Assembly (NCBI GenBank): GCA_934045905.1
Contig: OW203762.1
Location: forward strand, 17,392,345 to 17,456,344
Direction of reading: 5' to 3'
From: Leuctra nigra
Lineage: Eukaryota > Arthropoda > Insecta > Plecoptera > Leuctridae
DNA length: 64,000 bases
Below, in pieces: positions 28,301-43,300 of the stretch; position 1 is the stretch's first letter, and the number at the start of each line of letters is the position of its first letter. The position numbers and the translations under genes are program-made. The notes beneath the pieces were generated by a model that saw nothing but the letters and a program-made list of their open reading frames with translations, was not told the DNA's origin and searched no databases.

Positions 28301-31300
28301 CTATAGCATTCCCATATCATACATAACTTTTGATTAGATAATGATTAGATAATGTTGGTCCCAATGACCATGCAAAGTTTAAAGTTCATCGATCATACGG
28401 TCCTAGTTTAAATTTCAAAAAACACGGGAAATATGGGTTTAAATTTTCTGTGGCTGGCAGGAATAACGGCTTAAGTACAAAAAATTCAAAACTTAGATTT
28501 TTATATGTAAAATCTTTTAAAAAATCAAGGAATCCAATGGTGAAGTCAGATTTGATTTTTTTATATTAATAACAAATATAGATTGGCTTAAGTACATCGT
28601 TTTTTTTATTTGTGAAAATTTTGTTCCTGGAAAAACTACCTAAGTGTAGTTAAGCCTCAGTCATCCATGCCGTTCAGCAATACAAATTGCTATTTCAGTG
28701 GCTGGAATAACTACCTAAGTACTGCATACAAATTGATTTTTCAGTGGCAGGAAAAACTACCTAAGTACACTTAAGCCATTCACAACACAGCGAACATACA
28801 AAGTTAATTTTAAAAACCGTACAATTCTGGGTCTGGAAAAACGACTTAAGTACACTAATTAGATAATTAACGGGATTTAATTAATTTAAAAAATCCTGTA
28901 TATTGCTAGCATTATTATAATAACTTTCTGACACTAATATTTCAAAAATATTTAATAATGTAGTAGCTACAAGTCAAAATGTTGTTTTGGTATCTACTGA
29001 AAAAATAGGTTTTTGTAGTTAAGCAGTTATTCCTGCCAGCCACAGTTTTATCCAATTGGAGGGTTTGGCTGAAACTTCATAAGATTGGGGACAATGTTGG
29101 TTGTAATGACTTCTCAAAATTTCAAATTGATCAAACCAACCAATCGCAAGATACACATATTTTTTAATTTTAACCAATCACAGAATCTCTTTCAAAAACG
29201 ATCCCAGAGACTGCATAGAGATTACGTTTGTATGTGTACAAAATTTCAAGTGCGGTTTGACCTGGGCAGTGCAGACAAAAAAAACACACTCAGAGAAAGT
29301 GCCATAAGAGTTCCATGGTGACGCTCGCTACGCTCGCTCAATTACACATCCATGTTCAAACAATGCGTATTTTGGGGGTGAAGCTGGATCCACAGACCGT
29401 TTTTGCGTGTTGTGTTTTCCGTATTTTTCTTATGGACCAATCACATTAGTCCAGAAACTGCTCACCGCAGACTTGTCATTCGTTGTGAGGTGGTCTGCAG
29501 TGCACATAGAACACTTGACATTCGGACACTCCGCACTTGGTGATATTTGGATACAATGTTAACTAACTAGGAAAACGCTCAGTGTACCGCGTTGATGAGC
29601 GAGCACGGGTACGTGCAAATTCTCGAACCGGAAATGCGTACACAACGTACAAAAACATATACATCCATATTGAATTGAAATACGACCAACCCAACCAACA
29701 TAAAAGTATCAGACTTTTCATCGAAACTTGAAAATAGCATTTAAGCACCCTGGTACATATAGTAAATCAGATTCAATTCAATTGGCATTGGAAAACATTA
29801 ATTTCGATACTTCCTTTCTGACAGCTATTAAAAGTGTCAATAAGTTCATACGTTCTGAACTGATTGGGATGAAAATTTGTAAAATAAGAGACAATGTTGG
29901 TCTGAATGACCATGCAAAATATGAGTTTGATCACAATTATTGAAGACCATTTTCATTTTTCAACCTATCAGGAGATGTTTATTTAAATTTTAACCAATGA
30001 ATGGATTTCAAAAAAAAAATAAAGGCCTGCAAACAGAAAAGGTTGTCTCTACATGTGTGCAAAGTTTCAGATCGATCGGTGAAACGGTGCAATTTCTATT
30101 GCTCCACATAAGAGCCAAAAAAAAACATAGGTCCGTGTCAAAAGAGTCAAAAGAAGTTGCTCGCTTCGCTCGCTCAATAAATGTTGACAAGGTATTGACT
30201 GTGAATAACATTGACTCATCATCATAATCATCATCATCTTGTGTTATTTTGTAGGCGTCACACATGCTCGCTGTTACCCAAGTTTTCATTTTACAGGTGG
30301 ACCAAAGAGACAGAGAGTTTTTCTCTCAGCTCCGGGAATGGGTAATTCACTATATTTTATTAAATTAAAATTTATCTGACAATCAGTATGAAAGAACGTT
30401 TCTAGATATATAAAATATAATTATCTTGAATATACTTTTAACTGACTAATGTTTGTTTTAAGTGCGATAAGCTGGACTCCGAGGCGGAGCAACGCCAGAG
30501 GAAAAGTGAGCAACGGGACATTGAGGCTCAAGAAATGACTCCACAAGATCGAGGTATTTATCATTAATTCAGCGATCGTCTCCTTGCAGCTCTTTTGGCA
30601 CAAGCCTCTTCTTTTCGTACCTCTATACAGGTTGCACCGTTTCTTCGATCGAGCTGAAATTTTGCACACAAGTACGACCATCTTTGGGCGTTACAGACCC
30701 TATTTGTTTTAAAATCCGCTAATTGGTTCAAATTTAAGAAAAAACTTATCTTCCGATTCACTGGTCATATCAATTTAAAATGTTGTCAAGTCATTGCAAC
30801 CAACAAAGTTTCAGCCAATTCCTCCTTTGGTTAAAATTTAAAAAGATCTTCCGATTGTTTGATCCGGGTTGAACGGTCACACATCCAATCGCTGACCCAT
30901 CTCAGGCGATGTTTAAACCAGCCGTTTGTGTAATATCATCCCACCCTGTTGGGTTTATTGGGATTCTTTGTGAAAGAGCATCAATGTCCTATTCTTAAAA
31001 AGTAATGTCAATATAACATTACTAGACAAACGCTCTGTGTAATGCGTTTATGAGTGAGCATCGATCATCTCGAACCAACATTTTGGTACACACAAAAACA
31101 TATTTAGGACCCATATTGATTGAAATATGATACACTCAATCAACATAAAAGTAGGTCCTCTGATTTTCATTGATAATGAGAAGATCCATCTATGCATCTA
31201 AGCATCTTTGAATGTTTGCTTTATTATGACTGCCTGTATTATGACCGACTGTCTGTTTGAAATTTTCATTGAAAGTCTGCAACCAGTGTATAGCCCAGTG

Positions 31301-34300
31301 CGGCGCGTGCGGCGTCGTATTTTAACGAATGTGAAATAATTATCTAAGTACATTTTGTGATTCTAACCCTATTCCTTCTATGTTAGGGACATAAGAACTC
31401 CTTCTCTCAAGCCAAAATATTCGAATTGCTCCTCAAGCTGTACATCTTTACCTCGTACACCCGAAATCTCAAAATATATTCGGCCTGATCGTCTGATCTC
31501 TCTAAATTGTATTCAGTGTCTTGTCATCACCAGTCGCACATCCCCCACACTTTGATCAAATACATTAATATATAACCTTCGGTTATTTATATTTATGTAT
31601 TTGCTTTGATACACATTGATGTATCATATTATCATATTATAAAACGCCAATAGTCTGTAAGCATCAAAGTGGCATTTTCGGCCTACTGGATCTCAAAATA
31701 GGAAAATCACACATTGTTGCGAAATATCTTAATTTAGAGTTATGGCCCACCCTACAACAAATAAAAAATTTGGGAGCAATAGGTTACGCCGTTTGCGAGC
31801 TGGAGGACCGTGAAAACCGTGAAATTGTAAGGCTTTCTTCAGATAATGATTATTTCTCAGCTTCCAATAAATTCCGCGGTCTCCGCCACAGCCTAATCGG
31901 CTCGGTCGATTGACCCGAAATTTTCACCACATATACAGCTCGTCTGCCTGATGATACCTTGCCCTTATGATTTTTTTGTGCCGCCATTTTGAAACCGGAA
32001 GTGACGTCATATCTCAAAAACGGCTAAACCGATCGGAACGAAATTTGCGCCAATCGATTCAGACTGTACTCTTTATGAAATATCAACCCCATAAAAAAAC
32101 ACTCCGTGTAAAAATACCAGCCAAGTCTCTTCAACTATAAAAAAAATAGAAGAAATCCAAAAATTCAGCACTGAAAAGGAGTGATATCAAAAAATGGGCC
32201 AAGTCAAAACTTAATTTTAAAAACCAAAATATACTTGGCGCATCGTGCATATAGATCGTTTAGAAGTATAGGCCAGATGTGTGATGTACATAAAATCTAT
32301 CTACCCTATAATGCCGTAAAAAACGATGCGCCAAGTATATTTTAGTTTTTAAAATTAAGTTTTGACTTGGCCCATTTTTTGATATCACTCCTTTTCAGTG
32401 CTGAATTTTTAGATTTCTTCTATTTTTTTATAGTTGAAGAGACTTGGCTGGTATTTTTACACGGAGTGTTTTTTTATGGGGATATCACTAATTTTTTTAG
32501 TTTATTAACACAATTTGTAAGACATATCGGAGCAACAATGAGAATGACTAATTCATTTTAAAAAAATACGCCATTTACGAATTGGTTACTATAAAAAGTT
32601 TTGTTTGGTTCAAAATATAAGCTTAAAGGGATATTCCATGAAGAATTGCGAAAGCATCGTTCCAATCGGTCCAGCCGTTTTCAAGATATGGCACCACTTC
32701 CGGATTTCAATATGGCGGCTGAAATAACTGCCACCTAGAATTTATTTCTATAAATGGTATGTATCATTATAAGCCTTCTGAATAGATATTAATAGGTTTT
32801 TATATAACAGAGAAGTGAATTTTCGCAGATTTCGCATAACTATGACGTCATTTCCGGTTTCAGTAATTAGACAACTTTAGTTTTACTATTGATATTTCAT
32901 ATAGAGAACCGTCTGAATCGATTGGTGCTAGTTTTATTCCGATCGGTCTAGCCATTTTTGAGATATGATGTCACTTCCGGTTTAAAAATAGCGGCTTCCG
33001 GTTGGTTTTATAAAAAGGCACCTCAGACGCCAAAAGTGCACATGTGGTAAACATTTCAGATCGATCGGCTTAGCCGTTTAGGCTGTGGCGGTGATAGCGG
33101 TGTTTCCTGATATCTGAATCATCATCTAAAGAAGAAGAATAAGAATAAGATGAAAGTGATGTAATTTCACTGTTTTCACGGCCCTCTAGCTCGCAAATGG
33201 CATAACCTATTGTTCCAAAATTTGGTATATGGGGTGGGGTGGGCCATAGCTCGAAATTAAGATATTTCACAACAATGTGAGGTTTTCCAATTTTATGATC
33301 CAGTAGGCCGAAAATGCTATGTTGTTGCTTACAGTAAAAGTGGTTGGTCTGGTCCTCAGTTTATTAGGCAATTACGGTATGTTGAGTGGGTGTGAGTGTA
33401 TAGTACGACTTGGCTGGGTGGAGCGACCGCTCCACTAGATAGTAAAACTATAGTTTTCTATTTACTAAAACCGGAAATGACGTAATAGTTTTGCGAATTC
33501 TGCTTAAATTAACTTCCCCATGATATAAAAGCCGATATATATCTATTTAGAAGGCTTATAATGATACATAACATTTATAGAAATACATTCTAGGTGGCAG
33601 TTATTTCAGCCGCCATATTGAAAACCGGAAGTGATGGCATATCTTGAAAACGGCTGGACCGATTGGAACGATGCTTTCGCAATTTTTCATGGAATATCCC
33701 TTTAAGCTTAAATTTAGAACCAAACAAAACTTTTCTTAGTAACCAATTAAAAAATAACGTATTTTTTTTAAGGAATTAGTCATTCTCATTTGTTGCTCTG
33801 ATATGTCTTACAAGTTGTGTTAATAAACTAAAAAAATGAGTGATATTATCCCCATAAAAAACACTCCGTGTAAAAATACCAGCCAAGTCTCTTTAACTAT
33901 AAAAAAGAGAAGAAATCTAAAAATTCAGCACTGAAAAGGAGTGATATCAAAAATGGGCCAAGTCAAAACTTAATTTTCAAAACCAAAATATACTTGGCGC
34001 ATCGTTTTTTAAGCCATTAGGTATAGGGTAGGTAGATTTTATGTATATTACATATACTTCTAAACGATCTATATATATACGATATGTACGAAGTATTTTT
34101 TGAAAAGTTTTGACTTTGCCAATTTTTTGATATCACTACTTTTCAGTGCTGGATTTTTAGATTTCTTCTATCTTTTTTTAGTTGAAGAGACTTGGCTGGT
34201 ATTTTAACACGGAGTGTTTTTTAAGAAGTGCAAACAGAAGAACCGCCACCAAAGCGAGGTATTTAACTAAAGACTATAATTCCTTTAAAAAATACGTCTT

Positions 34301-37300
34301 TTTGATTTGGTTGCTAAGAAAAGTTGTGCTTGTTACTATGTATATGCCATAAATGATATGCTATGAAGTATAGCGAAAATTTCGTTCCAATTGGTCAAGC
34401 CGTTCTCGAGTTATGGCATCACTTCCGGTTTTCAAAATGGTGGCTGACTTCACTGCCCCCTAAAATTTGTATCTATAAAATGTTAGGTAACATTATAAGC
34501 ATTCTGAATATGTAGTTATTGTAATAAGAGATGATTTTAGTCAGGTTTAGTTTTTGGCATTTTTATGACGTCATTTCAGGTTTCGATAAAAGTACATTTC
34601 TATTTTGACTATTAATATTTCATTAAGAAGACCGTCCGAATCGTTAAGTGCTAGTTTCGTCCCAATAGGTCCATCCGTCTTTAAGATATGACGTCACTTC
34701 CGGATTCAAAATGGCGGCACAAAAAATTCGTAAGGGCAAGGTATCATCAGACGCCAAAAGTGCATATGTGGTAACAATTTCAGATCGATCGGTTCAGCCG
34801 TTTAGGCTGTGGCGGTGATAGCAACGTTTCCTGATATCATCTGAATCATCAGATACCTTTTAAAAGGGGTGTTATTTCACTGTTTTCACGGCCCTCTAGC
34901 TCGCAAATGGCATAACCTGTTGTTCCCAAATTTGGTATATGGGGTGGGGTGGGCCATAGCTCGAAATTAAGATATTTTGCAACAATGTGAGATTTTCCAA
35001 TTTTAAGATCCAATAGGCCGAAAATGCCATGTTGCTTACAGTAAAAGTGTTTGGTCTGCTCCTCAGTTTATTAGGCATTTACGGTATGTTGAGTGACTGT
35101 GAGTGTACGGTACGACTTGGCTGTGTGGAGCGACCGCTCCACTAGATAATGCACCTTTAACGAGGCGTTATTAGTGAAATAACAATATTATATCTGTCCA
35201 ATAATTAACGTTCTTCTTTGTTTTAAATAGGAAAATGCAAGTTTCTTAAGAACTTTTTCTGTTGTTGCCGGCGCCACAAGTTCTCCCGTACTCAGGAATC
35301 CCCTACTGAGTTATCTGATGTTGAACCAGCCCCAGAAGTCAACTGTCCAACATTATCTGATGTTGAACAAAGCCTAGAAACCAACTGTCCAACATTATCT
35401 GATGATTATCTGGTGGTGAACCCACCACCTTCTTCATGCACTCCTCTCTCCCCTTCTCCTGCCGTTCAGCGGGAGCATTTTATTTGAATCGAAAATTCAG
35501 CCTTCCCGCTACAAAGAGCTGATGTTCAGTGTACAGTTGTGTGGCTCCAACCAACTCGAACGGCGGAAAAATGTACTACTGGACGTCGACGTAAATGCAA
35601 ATGGCTGCTGTTTATTCTGTCAGTGCAGTTAGTAGTTTCGTGGGTGTATTTTGTATGTTTACTTCAAATATATTGTGCATAAATATGATTAAATATGATA
35701 GACTTCATACAATGATATAAATTGTGTGTTATTTTACTTTATTTATTGAGTATCAAAGAACAAATGCTTATTTCGAGCAACATAACCAATCTTTTTTTTG
35801 TAGGAAGTGACCGAAGTGGCCGTATTGACTTGCCTAGAGGCATAAACTACCTACCGAGCAAAGAATCATTTTTTTCTCGACAGTGTGAATTCATTAACTC
35901 TATTCTGTTGCTGTATTTATATGGTACGTGGTATGTAGCTACCTAATGTGCCTACTACCTACATAGTACCTACTACCTAGGTAGGTACTACGTTGCAGGT
36001 ACGTAGGTAGGTTTCATGTTTCGTATACTCCCAGAAAAGTTTTTTACACATTGTTCCAACTCTGTTAATAACAATCTAACAAAGAAAGTAATAGTACCTA
36101 TCTAATAAAAGTTGTACAATGTTCTGAAGCAGAGCCGTAATTATATTCATGCTAGACAATGTACCTACTAATCACAAACTCTATAAGTAGTGATCGATAT
36201 CAATTTGATGCAGGGATGTTTCGGATAGAGAAATGGAAGTTACCTAATTATTTTGTTGATCGGCTTGCACTTTTTGTGTGATATAGGAAGGTACTGTAAA
36301 TGTCCTGCTAAGATTACAGATGTGCCATTTATCAGCTTAAATACTAAATGTAATAGCAGAAAGTTCAATGCTAAACAAGACAACAGAAGTCTGTCGAAGG
36401 TTAATAAAATCCAAATTTACCTTGGGTCTTACTATCAAGAGCCATCTAGGTAATTTCTCCATCAGATGAAATATCAAAACTGTAAAAAAATATTGTGACT
36501 TGGAGATTGACAGACTATGATTGTATAGCTGTGTTGTACCTAGGACACATCGCAATATCAAAGAAGAGCACTGAGACATAACATGCGCCCTAGGTATGTC
36601 AATAGAAATTTCACAGAGTTTGAATGCAGTCAGGGAATTTCCATACCTACAATATTGCCCCCTTTGGCATAGCATGTCATGTCCAATGATTAAAGGTAAA
36701 GTCCAGCAGTTTATGTTTAACAATTTATTGTTTCTAGGTACCTAGGTACCTATAGATTTAAACAGTGGTAAAATGCTATTCACATTGACAAATGTTTTGT
36801 AATGAGCTTCTAACATTGTTATTTAGCCATAATATAATTCCAACTTCTTCTTTACTTCAATGGACATCAGTGTTCATTAATACTCTCTGGGTTGCCTTTG
36901 TGTAATTTTGTCCATTGTTGTTCACTTCATGAAGCCGCTTGGTCTCTTTCCGAAGCTTTTCCACTATCATCGTAATCTCTTCAGAGCAGAGATAGTCGTC
37001 TCCAGTTACAGGATTTCTTTTTTGATCTGAAACTTGTAGGTATAATTTAAATGAAAAAAAAATTGTCTTTAGTTAGGCTTCCTGAAATAAATAATGATTA
37101 TTGAATATGATGATAGACTAGGTATAAATTATTACTTACTAGAGGGCTGGTCACGTAAAACATGACTGTACACCAGTGGATGCGCACGACGGCGTTCCCC
37201 ACTTACAGACAGACACACAGACAGACAGAGAGACAGACAGAACTCAGTACCTAGCTATAAACTTATAATTAGCAATTTTTATATTACATCATCATGAAAA

Positions 37301-40300
37301 ATAAATAAAATTTGTTCACCTAAAGTCTATTTGTAAATCTGAAATTACCACATTGAATTGTTCACGATTGAAGACTCTCCAACTCTTCTACGAGTATGAC
37401 TATGTTTTCACCCTGAGTGCTAAAAATTTAAAATGAATATAATTAATTATGATTATTTATCTTGACACATTTGTCTGATTGTCATTATCCATGAAAAGTA
37501 ACCCAACTTCTTTGAGAGCTCAACCAACATGATTTGAGCCTCAAGCATCTCCTTCAACATGGCCACTCCAAGTTTTCCAGACTGATGCAATCTGTGATGT
37601 CAACACAGACTTCTTGTTCTTCAGACTTGTTACCTATGATTGCAGTTCTTCTTGTCTTCCAGTTGTTCTACGCGAGACTCCCGGGCGAGACTTCATTTGC
37701 TAGATCATTTGGACAGGGAGAAGATCTTTCTGGATATCGTTGTTATTTTATACATTTTTGCATACATAGGTATATTTTAATGACATAGTTACCTACCTCT
37801 TCTCGTTTTCCTGACAGCACTTCCCTTGATTTTAGCTGTGATCTGTGTATTTCTTCATTTTGTTGATTTCAGTTCGGACTGAGTTTTCAGTTAGGTAACT
37901 TCCATTTCTCTATCCGAAACATCCCTGCATCAAATTGATATCGATCACTACTTATAGAGTTTGTGATTAGTAGGTACATTGTCTAGCATGAATATAATTG
38001 TGCAAGTTTCTAACTCCGCTTGATGTTGGTTTTCGAGCCTGGAGGAATTATACCTACATAATCATGAATGAAGCGTATTATTATTATTATTATTAAGTCT
38101 ATATTCTCAACAGAGCCAGGCTCCACTAGTGAGAATGTAATATAGAGAAGGGAGGAGAGGAAACCCGGTACCGGCATGTAGCCTACGTATGATTAATCAT
38201 TTACTTAATTTGACCTAAAATTACTTTTAGTAACTTAAATTTAAACAACTTTGTTGTAAAAGTAATACACACTTTTATTGTTATCTCACACCTACGATCT
38301 CACACCTACCTACTCTTGATGAAGAATTTAATGGTCTGGTGCTGTGCTTGTCTTGAATGTATTTTATCCACTGCTGGTAATGCAGTAATGCTCTCTTCCT
38401 TCTGACTTGGTTAGTTCTTATGCTTTTGACAGTGACTTCATACTGTCACTTTTACTGTCCACTTATTCACTCGAACGTATTACCTACAATCGGATATTAA
38501 TTTAGCATGACTGCACTCCAAATATTTATCAATACTATCCACCAACAAACATGCCATTATCAATAACACAATTTAAATTATTAGTAAATTATTTCATATA
38601 GTGTTAAACCCACCTTCAAAAGCAAATTTGCTGGTAACTGCTCATGCTTCTTTCCTTTCTTACTGCTTCATACTGATGACAGTTTGACCTCTCGAGCCAT
38701 ATCATCTGTACTTCTCTCTCTCTCTTCTCCACCTGATGTCTCCGCTGGTCTCTCGTTTGCAAAATTTCTGTTTCATACTTCTTTACAGTGTCATAGCCCA
38801 AAGCCAGTTCTTCGTCAGGCTTCATCAGGCCCTGGCTTGTCGGACACTATCAGCGGCATTCACTTCTGCTGATACCGTAGAATTCCCAATTCTTGCCGTG
38901 CCAGTTCACAAGTTCAACATATTCTGAACGTAGCATAGTGCTTAAGTCTTGAGGAAACAAAGCTCGGCATCCAAGAATTGTTGTTTCCAGCCGACGTCTT
39001 GGAAAATGTTCTCTGCCTAATGTAATTTCCTTCCAGATTCCCAATCACATTGCTCTTCTCGCAGGCGATGTAGTGATGTTGACACCACTCAATCTTTGTT
39101 AGAGTAACCTCATAACTATGTTGTTAGGTACCGTAAGCTTTGCACTGCTTCATGAAGAGTGTTGCCAGTTAGACAAATGATAATGAGTGCGATTGAATCT
39201 ATTATTCTCTTCTATAGCTGCTTCCAGATGTAACTATTCGTAATTTAGCAAGTTCAATCTGAAGGTAGTGGACGCAATTATTTACTGAAGCTTCTGTGCT
39301 TTCAAGTCGAAAGCAGCTCTTGACCTACCCGATCTATGATGACTTCTCATCACTTGAAGACTGCAAATGTAGGACTAACTGTTTCAATGTATCAATCTCA
39401 CAATCAAGAGAATTTTCAAAAGTTCTAAGTTTCTTAGGTTCTAGGTTCTGGTGCAGTTGTCGTTGATTATTTCCCGGAGACTTTCATGCTCTAATCTCAA
39501 CTTTTTTATGAGTTTTTGAATCTCTTAGTCTAATTTTAATTCATTCAAACTCTTCTCAACTAATAAAAGACAGCAGATTGACTCTCAATTCACACTCGAT
39601 CTTCTGTAAATTGATGTTCTGTTGAATCTTGGTTTTGTTCTGAACAATCAGCTCCATGTTGCATCATGTCATCTTGGACGTGATAGTGGAGAAGACGAGC
39701 CACCAGTCGGGCAGCGGGAACTCGATCTCCTGGTCCAGACGGCCGGGATGCAGCAGGGCCGGGTCCAGAGTGCCGGCTCGGTTCATCACCATCATAACTC
39801 TGACGTTGGGGTTCAGATTGAACCTGTCCATCTGGTTGTGGAGTTTGAGCAGGATGCGCTACACTTCCCTGTCCACTCCTGTCTGGGAGTGTCGAAACTC
39901 TTGGTCGCGATAGCGTCGATCTAATCGATGGACGATCGCGGGGGAGTTCTCCTGGGCAAGGCGGAACAAGTCGCGGACCCTCGCCCGAGTACTTCTGCAC
40001 GAACTCCGAGCCCACCACACGGATAAACGCGGCGTTGGTGTAAGGAACGACGGCCTTGGCCAGCATGATCTTGCCTCATCCCAGAGGAGTGTGCAGGATA
40101 CCTCGTGGCGAGTCGATGCTGATCTGCTTGTACAGCTTGTAGTAAGTCAACGGCAGCTCCACAGCCTTTCAGATCTCCTGCTTCTGCATGTCCATGCCAC
40201 CGATGTCTTCGTACTGCATGTCGTCTGCTCCCAGCATGGAGATGGATTAATCAGCTTCCGGTGTTAAAACATGACCAGAGCATTGCTGTGCTTGTGCAGA

Positions 40301-43300
40301 GCAACGCTAGCAGAGAGTTTCAAAAGTTCCCAATCAATTGTAGACATGATCCGAACGTAGTAATTAAAGCATGTAAAGCTGCCAACAATTCCAGTGTTTT
40401 GATCTACAGCCACCAAATATTGTCCAATAACGAACACACTCTAGATTACACTCTGGATTAGTTTCTTTGCTCATCCTTGATGTAATATTCTTTTACCACA
40501 AAATTCTAATTGCTGTAGTTTTTGTGCTTGGTGTACAGATTCTGTGCATCCACATAATCTTTAGCGGGTCGAGAATCCTCATTATTTTTCCTGTCAGGCA
40601 AAATTGCAGCAACCTCCTCCAATTTCCTCTACAAAAATGGTCAATTCTATTCTATTATGTTTTCATAGAATACCTAATAGCGATGAACAAACTAAGTTTC
40701 TTAGTCTCAAAGTCATCAATGGCACTGTTTAGAACATTCACTTGAAAAAATGAAAATGAAATATGTGCTTAAACAGACTGACTACTAAAGATCTGCCAAT
40801 ACCTATGGCAGTGCGGAATTGCTGTTGTGAAGCTGGCTCCTCAAGCAGATGAATAAATAGAAGAAAATGGAAGTTCATCAGAGAAGCCGAGACAAGTAGA
40901 CATAAGACATCAATGTCTAGTATATATATCGGAGAAGCAAAGACGATATCTTAGACATAAGTTGTTTTACCGACTCAACCCGAGACTACAATGACTCTAT
41001 CCCAAGAACTAGTCCAGACAGTAGATCCATGTATAGAGCACAAAGCAACAAATAGCAAACCAAATAACACAGAACAAACCCTACTGAAGAAGAACTTGAA
41101 AATTACATTAATTAAAAACAATCTGATAAACTAATAAGCTGAGAAGATTTGAACAAAACTACAATTTTAGAACTTTCCGTGACAACGGCTTATTCAACAC
41201 TTTCTTTCGAACAACCTTTTCTGTTGTTTTATATCCAATATTTGACAATATTGGCTTGATAATCTTTACTGAAATTATTGAAGCTATGATCTGTGAATGT
41301 CTTGGGTTTTCACATTGGAGGATTGGGCTGTGAATTAGAACTGGCTTCAGGTGTTCTTGAATCTGTTCCAGAATTTTATCAGAGGACCTGCAGAGTGTGG
41401 TGGCTTCCTCTACAAAAGCTTGAATAACCTTAATCAGCTGCAAGAAGTCACGACTAGGGTATCTGTATCCTTCCCGGTCGAGGTGGTACACCAAGTCAAG
41501 CAGAGGACTTCGTTGCCGAGGTGATGAAATGTTGATCATGCAATCTGAACACGAGTGCCGCTCTTCGACTGTCCTGATGAGGTATCCACCAAGGATGGCC
41601 TGAGCAGCAGTCTCGAGGCTGGTGTACATAGGCATTCTCGAAGGCTCGTGAATTAAGTCCAATAACTGTTGTGCTTCCTCGTTAAGACTGATGTAGGGTG
41701 CTGGTGGATTAGCTTCTATAGCAGCATCGATGTTCCTCGTAGTTCTGCTATAGTTAGTGGGTTCTTCTCGCTCCACAACGTTGCAGTGGTCACTGGCGAT
41801 GATGAGGCCTGACTGCAGGATCCTCTTGATGGCGTAGTGACACGATCGAGCGTCCATCACATCATTGGAGCCTCCAAGCTGGCGAATGGCACTAAATGTA
41901 GACTCTACCGGGTCGCTTGAGAAACGTCGAGTTAGTACAAAGTAGAAACCACTATGCAGCAGGTACATGATAGCTTCGACCGTAGATGTTGAAGTGAATA
42001 CAAGAGCCTCTCGGGTCTCCTTCGTTAGGCCCTTGAAACCTGCAGCCTTAGACGCAATCCGTGCCTCATCGACGTAGCGAGGGAGTTCTTCCTTAAGCCA
42101 GGTGAGTCTCTGGTCATCAATACTGCTAAAATCTGCTTTATCAGGGTCCTTTTGGCGGATGTGTTGTATTCTGTCACTAGCATCATGGACACTAAAGAAC
42201 TTGTACATATTTTCCATGAACTTAAGTGTTGATGTCGTTTCACTGAAGTCCATATTTGTTCGGCATCTTGAGCTGTGGTCCTTGAGGAATTTTATGGTTG
42301 CTGTGACAGGTGGAGAGAAAATTTGAACAGCACGAAGAACATTCATCTTGTCAAGGTTTGACGGAAAGATATGTTTTTTGGTGAGGAATCGCACTGGTTT
42401 CACTGTCAGGTCTTTTTGCATGGTATGAATTTCCTTAATAAATTTCGAAGTTATGTGTCCAGAATAGTCTGCCATGTCTTGCTCGAGAAACTGTGACCTG
42501 ACATTTTTGATCACATGGCAGTAATCAAAACTGAGAAAAAGCAGAGTGGACGGTCGCAGTAGATGTGGAATGTTGGTAAGAAGTTGGCCACCACCCAAGT
42601 GTTTGAAAAGTGAAACGTTTGAACGATGGTTGTCGGTTACAATGCGAGTAATGAAAAATCCACAATTTTCAATTTCTGTCATGACCTGAAGGGTAAGTTT
42701 ACATAATTCTTCGCCTTTTATTGATCGTGTAAGAAAGTATCCAGCCGGAATTGTGTATTTATTTGTGAGTCCATGTAATACAAAGCAAAGAAGTTTATTG
42801 GCCAAAATTGGTTTATGAGTTATGCTCTTCGGTTCTTTATTTTCGGTCTCGACTAATCCAAAGTATTTATCGGTTGGGCGATCATACAGAAGTGCCTCCT
42901 TGACCGACATCTCATCAATGACGAGGGAGGCAAACCGATGGATTGGTTCTGGAGGAAGGCAATCCAGCTCTGCATTCAGTCTGTCTTTGGCAAGTTGGGA
43001 AACACCGATGCCACTCTCGGTGGTTCCCATGTAGGAATTTAATGTTGCTTTTGACGGTGCTTTTAAAAATAGAGCTTTTCTTGCATGTTCATAACCTTTT
43101 GGTGATGCAATTCGCCAGACTATACACTGGCGAATTGTACTTTCACTCCAGCGAAATTGATTTTTTGGCTTTTCAAAGTTTTTGATCTGATCGTTAATAA
43201 AAATTGCATTAGTATTTCCATTTTTAGCTTCTTGATGTATTTTTCTATTTGCTGTCTGAGTGGAACCGAATCGAATTTAAATTGAAGGTCTTGAATTTTG

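Noticed and set aside
35416..35487. Stop at 35485 as the natural end of gene 2
   Set aside because: The last codons lie in the P-type terminal repeat; the host coding repeat resumes beyond the element.
37190..37250. CAGACAGACAGA tract as a functional element
   Set aside because: Simple microsatellite.
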